64,000 nucleotides of DNA from positions 124,001 to 188,000 of the forward strand of contig CAKOXT010000003.1 of the NCBI GenBank assembly GCA_934130285.1, given 5' to 3'. Numbering within the stretch: position 1 is the first letter of the stretch; the number at the start of each line of letters is the position of its first letter. The position numbers and the translations under genes are program-made. The stretch comes from an uncultured Clostridia bacterium (GTDB taxonomy: Bacteria; Bacillota; Clostridia; TANB77; CAG-508). Positions 25,901 through 36,300 of the stretch are shown here, in pieces. The notes beneath the pieces are model-generated. The model had not been told where the DNA came from. It searched no databases and saw nothing but the letters and a program-made list of their open reading frames with translations.

Positions 25901-28009
25901 GGATTTACTAAAAATGATGATGGTACATATAGTATCAATGAATCATATATTGATGAAAATGGTGAAACAAAATATGCTGATAAAAAGATAGACAGTATAC
26001 CAGAAATAAAATTAGTTTGTGAATCAACAATAACTGCAAAAGATTTAGCAAAAGAAATTAAAACAGAAGATTCAGGAATAGTTGTTAAAAAATCAAACTT
26101 AGTTGCAGAAGAAACAGTAGAAACAGAAGATTCTGTAGCAAAAGTAAATGAAACAATAGAATCAAAAATTCAAATAAAAAATAATAGCTCTGAAGTAATG
26201 AAAAATATAAAAGTTACAAAAGTTTTACCAACAGGATTAAATTATAGTGAAAGTTACATCAGAGGATATGCAGATGATGGAATTACATTAAGAAAAATAA
26301 ATACTACTAACTATGATATGGATACAAGAACAGTAACATGGAACATAGATGAATTAAAACCAGGAAGAACAGTATTACTTATAGGTGATTGGGTTGTTGG
26401 AGACATGAAAAATGGTACATACAAAGAAACAGTTTCTACTAACTCAAACATATTTGTAAATGGAGAAAATTATCAAGCTGGACAAGTTGATATTACAATA
26501 GGAAGACCAAACCTAGAAATATCACAAGCATCTAATAAAACAAACGAATACATCAAAGTTGGTGATGAAATTGAATATACATTTACAATAAAAAATACAG
26601 GAGCTGTAAGAGCAAATAATGTAATCTTAACAGATAAATTACCTGATGAAGTTAGCATTAAAAAATTAGAATATAAAGTTGATGGTGTAGCAGTATCAAA
26701 AGTAGTTGCAAAAAATGAAGATGCAACAGTATATACAAGTATCTTACCAGAAGGTACACTTGAAGCTAAAGTTACAGCACAGGTAAATGATATTCAAGCT
26801 GCTCAGAAAACAATAACTAACATTGGAAATGTGGAAGGACAAAACATAGAAAATGTTGGTTCAAATAAAATAACAAATATTATAGAAAGAACAGCAGATC
26901 AACAAGAAAATGAAGATAATTCAAATAAAGATAACAACAATAATAACAGTTCTTCAAACAATACTAATAACAGTCAATCAAGCGAAAACATAAAAGATAA
27001 ATATGAAATTAAAGGAACAGCATGGTTGGACGAAAATAAAAATGGATCAAGAGAAGCCACAGAAAGCAAATTAGCAGGAATAGAAGTAAAATTAATAAAT
27101 TCAAAAACATCAGAAGTAGTAGACAAAACAGTAACAGATCAAGATGGTGAATACAAATTTAGTAATTTAAATAATGGAACATACATTGCAATCTTCTATT
27201 ATGATAATAGCAAATATGCATTAACAGAATACAAAAAACAAAATGTATCAGATGACAAAAATTCAGACGTTATCACAGGTGAAGAAAATAACAAAACTGT
27301 AGCAACAACAGAAGTAATAACAATAGAAAATGGAAGTATATCAAATATTGATTTAGGATTAATAAAAGCAACAACATTTGATTTAGCATTAACAAAAGCT
27401 ATTACAAAAGTTACAGTTCAAACAAGCAATGGAACAAAATCATATGATTTTGATAATACAGATTTAGCAAAAGTAGATATAAATGCAAAATACTTAAATG
27501 GAGCAAACGTTTTAGTAGAGTATACATTTACAGTAAAAAATGAAGGTGAACTTGAAGGATATGCAAAACAAATAGTTGATTACATGCCAAAAGAACTTGA
27601 ATTTAATACAGAACTAAACAAAAATTGGTATAAAGGAAATGATGGAAATCTATACACTGAAGAATTGACAGATACGTCAATTGCAGCTGGAGAAAGCAAA
27701 ACAGTAAAATTAGTATTAACAAAAGCAATGACAGAAACAAATACAGGTATAATAAATAACCAAGCAGAAATTTCAAAAGACTACAACCAAGCAGGTGTAG
27801 CAGACCAAGACTCAACTCCTGGAGATCAAGATCCAAAAGATGACGATATGTCATCAGCTGATCTTATCATAGGTGTAAAAACAGGTGAAACATTGATATA
27901 TATATCAGCAATAATTGCAGGAATTATCGCTGCAATAGTAATAGCGCTAATTATTAAGAAAAGCAAAATAATATACAAGATTCAATATAAAGTTGGGAAG
28001 GGGGTGTAG
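22928..28009 (+). CDS. Giant surface protein with DUF11-like and SdrD B-like domains
   Basis: A 1693-residue exported protein. The signal peptide (hydrophobic stretch about 10-30, probable cleavage after SYA near residue 35) is followed by Asn/Glu-rich beta domains with no assigned family to about 880. Repeated DUF11-like Ig-type units follow at about 888-1000 (SNVQETVKEYEKI), 1060-1175 and 1198-1310 (TNEYIKVGDEIEYTFTIKNTG), an Asn/Ser-rich linker (about 1318-1353), an SdrD B-like domain (about 1358-1450, GTAWLDENKNGSREATE) and a last DUF11-like unit (about 1484-1620). A C-terminal membrane helix (about 1656-1678) with a basic tail anchors it; there is no LPXTG motif. First gene of a two-gene operon with a strong AGGAGG site. 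Probable adhesin or wall-spanning structural protein. Confidence 0.85.
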   Translation: MFKEKKSGKAIVAIILVMCLTFANCFTLFSNLSYAADEALGKQATESSNVVDFNAEFVKEDKEKSYEFEGTIDEENLSLQMQIEVKKEGYLKNAKIQIESENGLSFEISQEQGNNYQINGNSITLSNITAGEKIEIKLPIKYRERDDIENLNKKVNVKLIGTYVNGQGKEKGISQNVLLKLVWHTNTEYTITSELKKYITFGEENKKVILQTNVKTWLPTENNFVSKEELTIDAINVDGYKIEKVIVADKEGKMQDSDWSYNADENKITIKIENEKEAIQSDEFLITYIMSGNTEIELPFKTNSKINGSIFMFGTDEKVETELDQEYEINEELGNTVSVEGESTEKIKAGNILVDSLADENNSTITYSTKINVDISSTEMCEGIKIQSNEENFENAAGLFDSKTSSFRSIEVAKESFNKILGEDGKIEIKNEAGELISTINKNTKIENDNYKVEINTNQIQIVTSKPATEGILPIVLNKELGKTEYTYDEIKTFSNIDLNYTGSIIYAGEVENKVSTVTNKVEIEQPKTNAELAISRNTLSTIADNNDIELEVKLNNVNEGNDVYQNPRFQITFPEYIEEVNVSNIAIANSEDVFKIASSTISKNENGNLVLDIILEGNQTKYNSNKMSNGTSILVNCNIRLNLYTPTSKEKITLTYENERASQYQNEANGLGYSEVEVEYKAPVGVVSINRISNYETTGKTITSVDQGKVTDKIEIFDEAKIATMDILVMNNNENDCNNIKILGRTPFKGNKDVSTGEDLGTTVDAKMVSSIIADENNQANAIIYYSDNGDATEDLENESNNWTTDIGSLEMVKSYLIVLDNYEMKPGEIVKYSYQYEIPENLEHNANIYGSFKTIYDNLNNVATVKEESNADIVGLSTGVGPQIAVKTVSNVQETVKEYEKIKYIITVENTGSEVAENIKVNTKVPTGATVAVHSSYSSVEMAKGWTLKSDREITTTFEKINPGEVKKIEFFVQANKLPTIEEYYAGEEGFTKNDDGTYSINESYIDENGETKYADKKIDSIPEIKLVCESTITAKDLAKEIKTEDSGIVVKKSNLVAEETVETEDSVAKVNETIESKIQIKNNSSEVMKNIKVTKVLPTGLNYSESYIRGYADDGITLRKINTTNYDMDTRTVTWNIDELKPGRTVLLIGDWVVGDMKNGTYKETVSTNSNIFVNGENYQAGQVDITIGRPNLEISQASNKTNEYIKVGDEIEYTFTIKNTGAVRANNVILTDKLPDEVSIKKLEYKVDGVAVSKVVAKNEDATVYTSILPEGTLEAKVTAQVNDIQAAQKTITNIGNVEGQNIENVGSNKITNIIERTADQQENEDNSNKDNNNNNSSSNNTNNSQSSENIKDKYEIKGTAWLDENKNGSREATESKLAGIEVKLINSKTSEVVDKTVTDQDGEYKFSNLNNGTYIAIFYYDNSKYALTEYKKQNVSDDKNSDVITGEENNKTVATTEVITIENGSISNIDLGLIKATTFDLALTKAITKVTVQTSNGTKSYDFDNTDLAKVDINAKYLNGANVLVEYTFTVKNEGELEGYAKQIVDYMPKELEFNTELNKNWYKGNDGNLYTEELTDTSIAAGESKTVKLVLTKAMTETNTGIINNQAEISKDYNQAGVADQDSTPGDQDPKDDDMSSADLIIGVKTGETLIYISAIIAGIIAAIVIALIIKKSKIIYKIQYKVGKGV

Positions 28010-28015
28010 TTACAA

Positions 28016-31000
28016 ATGAAAAAGAAAAAGATTATAATTGCAAGTATTATAACAATATTAATTATATTGATAGCATATTCAGGATATAAGATAATCGGAA
28101 AATCAACAAATGAAATGTTATCAGAGGGTAACGGATTACCAGCAAGCTTCCCATATGTAACATATGAAGACTTAATAAATGAAAATGACACGCTATGTTG
28201 CGGTAAAGGAATTGCATTAATAGGAGCATCAAGAACAATGGTTTCAACAGGAGGCCAAAGTCAATCAGAACCATACTTAACAATGAATGATATTGGAAAG
28301 AAAATATTCCAAAAAGAACAAGCTGCATCAGGAGATGTAACATCAGATAATTTCGTAAATCCATATTCATCAGCAACAAGTTATACATATGGATACTATA
28401 AAGAATCAGAAAAGAAAGTTGCAAATCCAGAAGAAGCTTACATATTAGCAGAAATATCAGAAAATTATCCTTCAAATGATAGTACATTTTATAATGTTAC
28501 TAACAAAGAATATAAAGGAGAAATTGAAGAAGCATATTTCTACAATATATATGGAACAGTTATATATGGTGTAAATATTGATAAAACATCAGGTGAACCA
28601 CAAGATTTCGTAGTAAAAGATGAAGAATCAGGCAAATACTATTATGTAGAAATCACAGATAGCGGAAGATTCTTCCCATACACATATGTACAATATGCAT
28701 GGTGGAAAACACCAGCAGGTGGAAGCTCAGATAAAGTTGAATCAACAGCCTTATCAAGAGAAGCAGAAGCTTTCGAAGCATATATTAATAAAGTAGCAAA
28801 AAGAGATTCAAAAGGAGAAATAGTTACTGAACAAAAAACAGTAACAGTAGATGGAAAAACAGCAACAGTTACAGCACCAGTAATAGATTATAAAGTTACA
28901 GGTGAAGATGACAAAGCAGAAGTTCAATATGACGAAGATCATGAAAGATATTTAATAGGACCATTCAAAATTAATTATTATGAAGAATCAGTTACAACAG
29001 ATAGAGGAACAGTAGATTTTTCTGCAATAACTAATGCAACATTAGTTAGTAACTTAGGTGAAGTAGACAGCTCAAATTGGTTTTTCAAATACAATAATAG
29101 AAGTGCTGATGATACAGCAGCATTCCCACACAATGGAGAAGAATTCTACATAGTATTAGACTATATAGATGATATGAGATATATTAAAGATTTAAAATTT
29201 GATTTCAAATACATGAATGCAGGTGGAGAATACTCATCATTAAAAGGTGAATACTTTAATGCAAGTTGGGAACCAAAATCAGAAGCTATATGGTGCAATG
29301 AAGGCGCAAAAAATTGCCCATGCGGAGGACATCATACAAGTGCAAGATATGATAGTAAAGGAAACTTAATTTGTTCAGGTGGAGCTAAAAAATGTTCACA
29401 TGGATATTATCATAACCACATTGTGAAATGGAATTATTGGGTTGAACTAGAAGATTTAACACCAAACCAATCACAACCATTAGCACAAGTTTATGTAGGT
29501 GTAAGATGGTATGAAGAAGCAAGTTACTCATTCAAAACAGATTTAAAACCAGAAGAGTTAATTAGATTAACAATTCCTATGGAAGGTGAAGTTTGGATTG
29601 ATAAAGTAGCTGATAAGAAAAATCCAGATTACATAGAAGGAACAAGACAAGACGGAGAAGAAGGATACAAAAACGCAGAAGTATATATTTACAAAGTATA
29701 TAGCAAAGATGGAAAAATAGAAAAAAGAGAATTAGCAAAAATATATGCAGAAGATAATAAAACACAATTAAGCTATCCAATATACACAGATGCAAATGGT
29801 AAATATAAAATACCAAACATCAATGTACCTGGTTCAAGCAAAGAATCAAATATGAAAGAAGACGGATATGATATTTCATATGATGTAGAATTCAAATATG
29901 ATGGACAACACTATGAAGCATCAGCAGCATTACCAACATCAAACGGAAATGCAGAAAAGTATATTAAAGCAAGTAAAGAAGAAAAAGAAGCTTACGAAAA
30001 AGATTCAATAGCATCAGAAGCTGCAACAGAAAGAGATAATTATAATAAGAAATTTACTGAAGTATATGGTGGAAATAGTATAGATAAAAATGGAAATACA
30101 AAAGGATATTCAACTAACGGAAAAGATACATTAAATCTAGATTACACATCAACAGAATTCTCATTACCAAACAATACAAATACAAGAAGATTATCAACAT
30201 TAACAGTATTAGATAAAGATGAACACATAATCGACCAATACAAAATGACAGCAACAACAGGTAATACAGGAGTTTATTATCCAGTAGATAATAAAATATC
30301 TGTAAGTGAAGCAGATGATGTAAAAGAATTAAGCGTTGTTGAAAATGAAACAGGAAAAACAACAACATACAAAACAATTTATAACTATATGCTACATATC
30401 AACTTAGGTGTAAAAGAAAGAGAAAAAACAGACTTATCATTATTCAAAGATTTATACAAAGCTGAAATAGTTGTAAATGAAAAAGAAATAACAAAAACAT
30501 ACAATAAATATGTAGACGTAGAAGATGAAGCTAATAAAGATGCCTTAGAAGTACAAATTGAAGCTTGCAAAATTGGAAAATATAAATTAGGACTATATAG
30601 TTCAGATTATGAATATCGTTCAACAGTATACCAAACAAGTGAAGAAGCTGTTAAAAACATAAAAGCAGATACAGACTTAAAAGTATACTTAACATACAGA
30701 ATTGCAATAAATAATGAAAGCGAAGCAGCAAACGGATTAGAAGCAACAATAAACCAAATAAACGATTACTATGATAAATCATTCACATTAGTAAATGAAG
30801 ACATCAAAGCAAACGTATTAGATAACAACCAAGACAGAGTAAATAAAGTAGTTGCAGAAAGTCCATACTATAGAATAGTAAAAGCAAATGAAACACCAAC
30901 ATATACATATTGGTCAGACAACATGCAAAGATTTAAATGTAATGATACAAATCAACAAGTAAATGATAGCTATAAAAAATTAACAATAACAGATTTAAAA

Positions 31001-33175
31001 GATCAAAAATTAGCTACTGGAGAACAATTAGAAATGTTCATAACATTCGAAGTTGATAAAGATGGATATAAAGGAACATCTGATAGACCAGAATTACTTG
31101 GAGAAAAGAATAATGTAGCTGAAATAGCAAATTACTCAACATACTACACAAATGGAAAAGTAGCAGGAATAATTGATAGAGATTCAGCTCCAGATAACAT
31201 TGATTTAAATAGAAATGTAAAAGAATGGTATGAAGATGATACAGAATCAGCACCAGCAATAGACATAGAATTATATCAATACAACAGAGAAATAAATGGT
31301 AGCGTTTGGGATGACGCAGAAACAGTTGACTTATTATATGGTCAAAAAGTTGCTAACGGAATCATGGATGAAGGCGAAAGAAAAGTAAAAGACATAGATG
31401 TTCAAATCGTTGAAAAAATTCAAATAGATGGAATAGAATATGAAAAGATTTGGACAGAAGATGACTTCACTAACTTGTCTGATGAAGAAAAGAAAGAGTA
31501 TAGATTAAAAAATGTAACAACAGATGAAAATGGTTACTACTACTTCAAAGGTGTATTAGCTGGAAACTATGTAGTAAGATTCAAATACGGAAATAAAGAA
31601 GCAACAGTAAAATATAATGGTCAAGATTATAAGAATACAGCATATCAAGCAGGAATGACAAATGCAGATGGAACAACAACATTAGATAATGAATGGCAAG
31701 ACTTAAAAACAAATACATTAAATGAAGTAAGAGTTTCAGATGCAAGAGATTATGAACTTCAAAGAATGAAAGTAATTGCATATTCAAAAGATATAAATAA
31801 TCAAATAGGAACAGTACTTGAAAGTGCAGACCAAGATAAAGATCATAAAGAATTAATAGACAATACACAAATGGTTGCAAACACAGCTAAGTTAAACATT
31901 GAAATAGAACATCAAGATTACATAGACTATGGAACTGTAAATAAAGTTAATGGCTTAAATGAATATACATATACAGTAAAGAACATAGACTTTGGATTAG
32001 AGAAAAGATCAAAAACAACAGTAGAATTAGACAAGAAGATATCAAGAATTGCTCTATATAAAAATGATGGAGAAACATTATTATTAAACGTATACTTCAA
32101 TGAAGACGGAACAATCAACAAAGAAAAACCAGATAGTCAATACGTTAACAAAGTAACACACTTAGATGAACAAAATAATATTCAAGGATTTGAATATATT
32201 CCAATGGAAAGCCAATTCAAAAATGGTACACAATTAAAAATTGAATATCAAATAACAGTAAAAAATAATTCTGAAGTAGATTGGACAGGAAAAATTGCAG
32301 ATTACACGACATCAGAAGAAATTCTAAATAAAGTAGCAGAACTTGAAAAAGCACAAAATTACGTATCAGGAGAATTAATAGAATATGGTAAATATGTTGG
32401 ATTAAACTACTATAATAATCAAAATAACGATACAGATAAAATTGTTAAAACAAAAGTTGAACAAATAATTGACTATATTGACAATGATGCATCATCAAGT
32501 GTAGATGATAATACAAGTGTAGAAAATAGTAGCTGGAGTCCAGTAACACTAGAAACATTACAAAATAATAAGACATTAGATTCAAAAGTATATACAACAA
32601 ACAGTAATGGAAAACAAACAATTGTAGATTCAAAAGGAAGAGAATATATAACAGATACAAAACAAAATGTTTTAGTAACAGATGGAGATAGATATAATCC
32701 AAGTATTATTACAGAGTTAGTACCAGATTCAGCATCTGCTGCAACAGGAATTGCATCATCTGGAAAGATTAGAGTTGTTATATCAAAACAAATGAATGAA
32801 GAAACATCAAAAGATGATTTATATAACAATATAGCAGAAGTAATAGAATACTCAAACACAGTAGGAAGAAGAGATGCACAAGCTGTACCAGGAAATGCAG
32901 AAGTAGCAAGAGGAGAATATTTAGCAGCAACAGGTTATGAAAATGGAGTATTAAAAACAGATTATGAAGGTGCAAAAGAAGTTGAGGTTAATGGAGCAAC
33001 ATTACATCTAAATGGTGAAAGAGACACAGATGCACCAAACTATGTAACATTAACAGAACCAACTGGTATCTCAATAAGAGAATACAACAAGAGAAATTAT
33101 GCAATAGCAATAACAATAGCTGGAATAATCTTAGCAGCAGGAATTGTAGTAATCAAAAAGAAGATTATAAAATAA
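28016..33175 (+). CDS. Giant surface protein with tandem Cys/His motif and SdrD B-like domains
   Basis: 1719 residues with an N-terminal membrane helix (about 5-25) and a C-terminal helix (about 1695-1713) followed by Lys residues; no LPXTG. Starts 6 bases after the preceding stop, its Shine-Dalgarno AAGGGGG lying inside the end of that gene. Residues 427-468 hold two related copies of C-x2-G-A-K-x-C followed by His: C427, C434, C436, H439, H440 and C453, C460, H462, H466, H468, a likely metal site or disulphide knot. Another CC pair is at 61-62. SdrD B-like domains lie at about 523-640 (VWIDKVAD) and 1090-1195 (GSVWDDAETVD), each with an acidic DxNGxY loop. Probably works together with the protein encoded just upstream, as an adhesin or envelope structure. 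Confidence 0.82.
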   Translation: MKKKKIIIASIITILIILIAYSGYKIIGKSTNEMLSEGNGLPASFPYVTYEDLINENDTLCCGKGIALIGASRTMVSTGGQSQSEPYLTMNDIGKKIFQKEQAASGDVTSDNFVNPYSSATSYTYGYYKESEKKVANPEEAYILAEISENYPSNDSTFYNVTNKEYKGEIEEAYFYNIYGTVIYGVNIDKTSGEPQDFVVKDEESGKYYYVEITDSGRFFPYTYVQYAWWKTPAGGSSDKVESTALSREAEAFEAYINKVAKRDSKGEIVTEQKTVTVDGKTATVTAPVIDYKVTGEDDKAEVQYDEDHERYLIGPFKINYYEESVTTDRGTVDFSAITNATLVSNLGEVDSSNWFFKYNNRSADDTAAFPHNGEEFYIVLDYIDDMRYIKDLKFDFKYMNAGGEYSSLKGEYFNASWEPKSEAIWCNEGAKNCPCGGHHTSARYDSKGNLICSGGAKKCSHGYYHNHIVKWNYWVELEDLTPNQSQPLAQVYVGVRWYEEASYSFKTDLKPEELIRLTIPMEGEVWIDKVADKKNPDYIEGTRQDGEEGYKNAEVYIYKVYSKDGKIEKRELAKIYAEDNKTQLSYPIYTDANGKYKIPNINVPGSSKESNMKEDGYDISYDVEFKYDGQHYEASAALPTSNGNAEKYIKASKEEKEAYEKDSIASEAATERDNYNKKFTEVYGGNSIDKNGNTKGYSTNGKDTLNLDYTSTEFSLPNNTNTRRLSTLTVLDKDEHIIDQYKMTATTGNTGVYYPVDNKISVSEADDVKELSVVENETGKTTTYKTIYNYMLHINLGVKEREKTDLSLFKDLYKAEIVVNEKEITKTYNKYVDVEDEANKDALEVQIEACKIGKYKLGLYSSDYEYRSTVYQTSEEAVKNIKADTDLKVYLTYRIAINNESEAANGLEATINQINDYYDKSFTLVNEDIKANVLDNNQDRVNKVVAESPYYRIVKANETPTYTYWSDNMQRFKCNDTNQQVNDSYKKLTITDLKDQKLATGEQLEMFITFEVDKDGYKGTSDRPELLGEKNNVAEIANYSTYYTNGKVAGIIDRDSAPDNIDLNRNVKEWYEDDTESAPAIDIELYQYNREINGSVWDDAETVDLLYGQKVANGIMDEGERKVKDIDVQIVEKIQIDGIEYEKIWTEDDFTNLSDEEKKEYRLKNVTTDENGYYYFKGVLAGNYVVRFKYGNKEATVKYNGQDYKNTAYQAGMTNADGTTTLDNEWQDLKTNTLNEVRVSDARDYELQRMKVIAYSKDINNQIGTVLESADQDKDHKELIDNTQMVANTAKLNIEIEHQDYIDYGTVNKVNGLNEYTYTVKNIDFGLEKRSKTTVELDKKISRIALYKNDGETLLLNVYFNEDGTINKEKPDSQYVNKVTHLDEQNNIQGFEYIPMESQFKNGTQLKIEYQITVKNNSEVDWTGKIADYTTSEEILNKVAELEKAQNYVSGELIEYGKYVGLNYYNNQNNDTDKIVKTKVEQIIDYIDNDASSSVDDNTSVENSSWSPVTLETLQNNKTLDSKVYTTNSNGKQTIVDSKGREYITDTKQNVLVTDGDRYNPSIITELVPDSASAATGIASSGKIRVVISKQMNEETSKDDLYNNIAEVIEYSNTVGRRDAQAVPGNAEVARGEYLAATGYENGVLKTDYEGAKEVEVNGATLHLNGERDTDAPNYVTLTEPTGISIREYNKRNYAIAITIAGIILAAGIVVIKKKIIK

Positions 33176-33195
33176 TAAAAATCTTTAAAGAAGGG

Positions 33196-33227
33196 AGAGT
33201 AGCGAAAAAGCTACTCTTCTTTTTTTG
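33196..33227 (+). terminator. Terminator of the surface protein operon
   Basis: 8-base stem AGAGTAGC/GCTACTCT with a 6-base loop, extended by AAGA/TCTT pairing across extra G residues, followed by a T-run. Confidence 0.8.
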
Positions 33228-33305
33228 TATATATATTAAAAAATTGGAAAAAATATCAACTAAGAATAATACCTAAAAAAGGTAAAATCAAGGGAGATAT
33301 TTTTA

Positions 33306-36300
33306 ATGAATAAATATAAGTATCTAAATATAAAAGGTACGAATCTAGAAGAAGGCCAATTAGAAAAATATTTAAAACAAATTGCTGAAGAACATATTAT
33401 AAGTAAGAATTCAGAAAAAGTAACATACCCAATTAATAAAGTTGAAGAAAATTTCAAAGTAATATTAAAAACATATGAATTACTTAATGAACATTTAAGA
33501 CTAGGAATAAAAGTACATTCAGCAGGAGAATGGTTATTAGACAATTTTTACGTAATAGAAGAAACTGTAAAAAATATTGAAAAGTCATTAACAATGAAAA
33601 AATATACAAAATTACCAGGAATAGCTAACAACAAATATAGAGGATTCGCAAGAATATATGTTCTAGCAAGTGAAATAATTGCATTTAGTGATGAAAGTAT
33701 AACTGAAGAAAAAATAATTCAAGCAATAAATAGTTATCAGACAAGAAAAATATTATCTATGGAAGAAATTTGGAATATTGGAATTTTTATGGAAATAGCA
33801 ATCATTCAGAAAATATCAGATATATGTGAAAAAATATATTATTCCCAAATTCAAAAATACAAAGTCGAAAATATATATGAAAGATTAATAGAAATAAAAC
33901 CTAACGAGGAAAGAATATTTAAAAAGAAAGTAAAAAATAAAAGCAAGATAGATACATTAAACTATTCATTCATAGAGTACATGGTATATAAGCTTAGAAG
34001 AATAGGAAAAAAAGGAAATCCATATATAGAAGTTCTAGAAAAACAAATAAATAAATTAGGCACAACAGCCGATGATATAGTAAAAAAAGAACATTTATAT
34101 GTAGCAACATTAAAAATAGAAATAGGCATATGTATAACTTCAATAAAAGCTATAAATAGAATAAGTTTTCAAAAAATATTTGAAAAAACAAATAAAACAG
34201 AAGAATTATTAAATAATGATCCGAGTGGAGTATTTAAAAAACAAACAGAAGATACAAAAGAATTATATAGAGAAAAAATAAAACAGATTTCTAATAAAAC
34301 AAAAATCTCAGAAATATATATAACAGAAGAAATCTTGAAATTAGCAAATAGATACAAAAATTCAGAAGCGGAAAAGAGAAAATCTCACGTAGGATACTAC
34401 TTAATCGATGAAGGGATTTATGAACTAAAAGAACAGATATTAGAGAGAAAAATAAAAAGAAAGTCAGCAAAAAATAGACAAAAAATATACATTTGTATAA
34501 GTTTAATATTACCATTAGTATTAGATTTTGTTTTAATGCAAAGGCTTGATATGAACACAATATGGAAAATAATGCTTTTCATAATCTCATATGTACCAAT
34601 ATATGAAATAAGCATAAAAATTATAAATTATATAATTTCTAAAACAATAAAATCAGTTAAAATTCCTAAAATAAATTATGAAGATGGAATAAGTGATGAC
34701 TCCAAAACTATGGTAGTAATCCCTACAATTTTAGATTCAAAAGAAAAAGTAAAGGAAATGATAAAGAAAATCGAAGTATATTCGTTAGCAAATGAAGATA
34801 AAAACCTTTATTTTACACTATTAGGAGACTGCACAACATCTGAAAAAGAAGTGGAAAAATTTGATAAAGAAATTGTAGAAAGTGGAAAAGAAGAAGTAGA
34901 ACGATTAAATGAAAAGTACGGAATATCAGATAAATTTAATTTTTTATATAGAAAAAGACATTGGAATCCAAATGAAGAAAAATATTTAGGATGGGAAAGA
35001 AAAAGAGGGCTATTAATAGAATTCAATGATGTTTTGCTTGGAAATAAATGCAATGACTTTATAATAAATACATTAAATACTTTTCAAGAGAAAATAAAAT
35101 ATGTAATAACAATTGATTCCGATACAAATTTAGTATTAGATTCTGCAGAAAAAATGGTTGGAGCTATGTCACATATTTTAAATAAACCTATAATGAAAAA
35201 TGGCGTAGTAGAAAAAGGATATAGCATAATGCAACCGCGAATAGGAATAACATTAGAAGACTCACAAAAAACAATGTTTACTAAAATTTTTTCTAGTAAT
35301 CCAGGAATAGATTTTTATACAAACGCAATTTCTGATATATATCAAGATTTGTTTGGAGAAGGAATATTTACAGGAAAAGGAATATATGATTTAGAAATAT
35401 ATCAAAAATTAATGAAAAACACTTTACCAGAAAACAGAATTCTTAGCCACGACTTAATAGAGGGAAACTACTTAAGGTGCGCGCTTCTTTCAGATGTTGT
35501 TCTACTTGATTCATTTCCAAATCAATATTTATCATATCTTGAAAGAGAAAAAAGATGGATAAGAGGCGATTGGCAGATTGCTAGTTGGATAGAAAAATTA
35601 ATAAATCAAAAGAGAAATCCGATAAATAATATTAGTAAATTCAAGATATTTGATAATTTACGTAGAAGCATATTGCCAATAAGTGAACTATTAATCCTAA
35701 TAATAGCGATAGGAAAAGAAAATATTATTTTATTAACAATGATATTAATATCATTATTTATAAATAGTATTTTAGAATTAATAAATAAAATAATATACAA
35801 AAAAAGTATCACAGAAGAAAAGATATATGCAGATAAAAAGTTTTATAGAAATATTTCTGGAACAAGAGGAACAATTTTAAGAAATAGTATCGAATTAACA
35901 TTCTTACCAACTACTGCTGAAAATTCATTATCAGCGATAACCAAAACACTATATAGATTGAAGGTTAAAAAGAGATTACTTGAGTGGAAGACGTCAGAGT
36001 CGGTGGATAAAACAACAGAAAATTCATTAGAATATTACTGTAAAAAAATGTTTAGCAACATATTTATTGGAATAATAATGTTTGGATTATTAAATCCATT
36101 AGGAATGGTAATAGGAACACTTTGGATATTTGCACCATATATAGCGTGGAATTTAAGTCAAAAAATAAATAAGAAAAGGAAAATTACAAAGGAAAATAAA
36201 GAATATCTAAGAACAGTAGCACAAGAGACTTGGAAGTACTTTGAAGATTCATTCACAAAAGAAAATAATTATCTTGTACCTGATAATTATCAGCAAGGGA

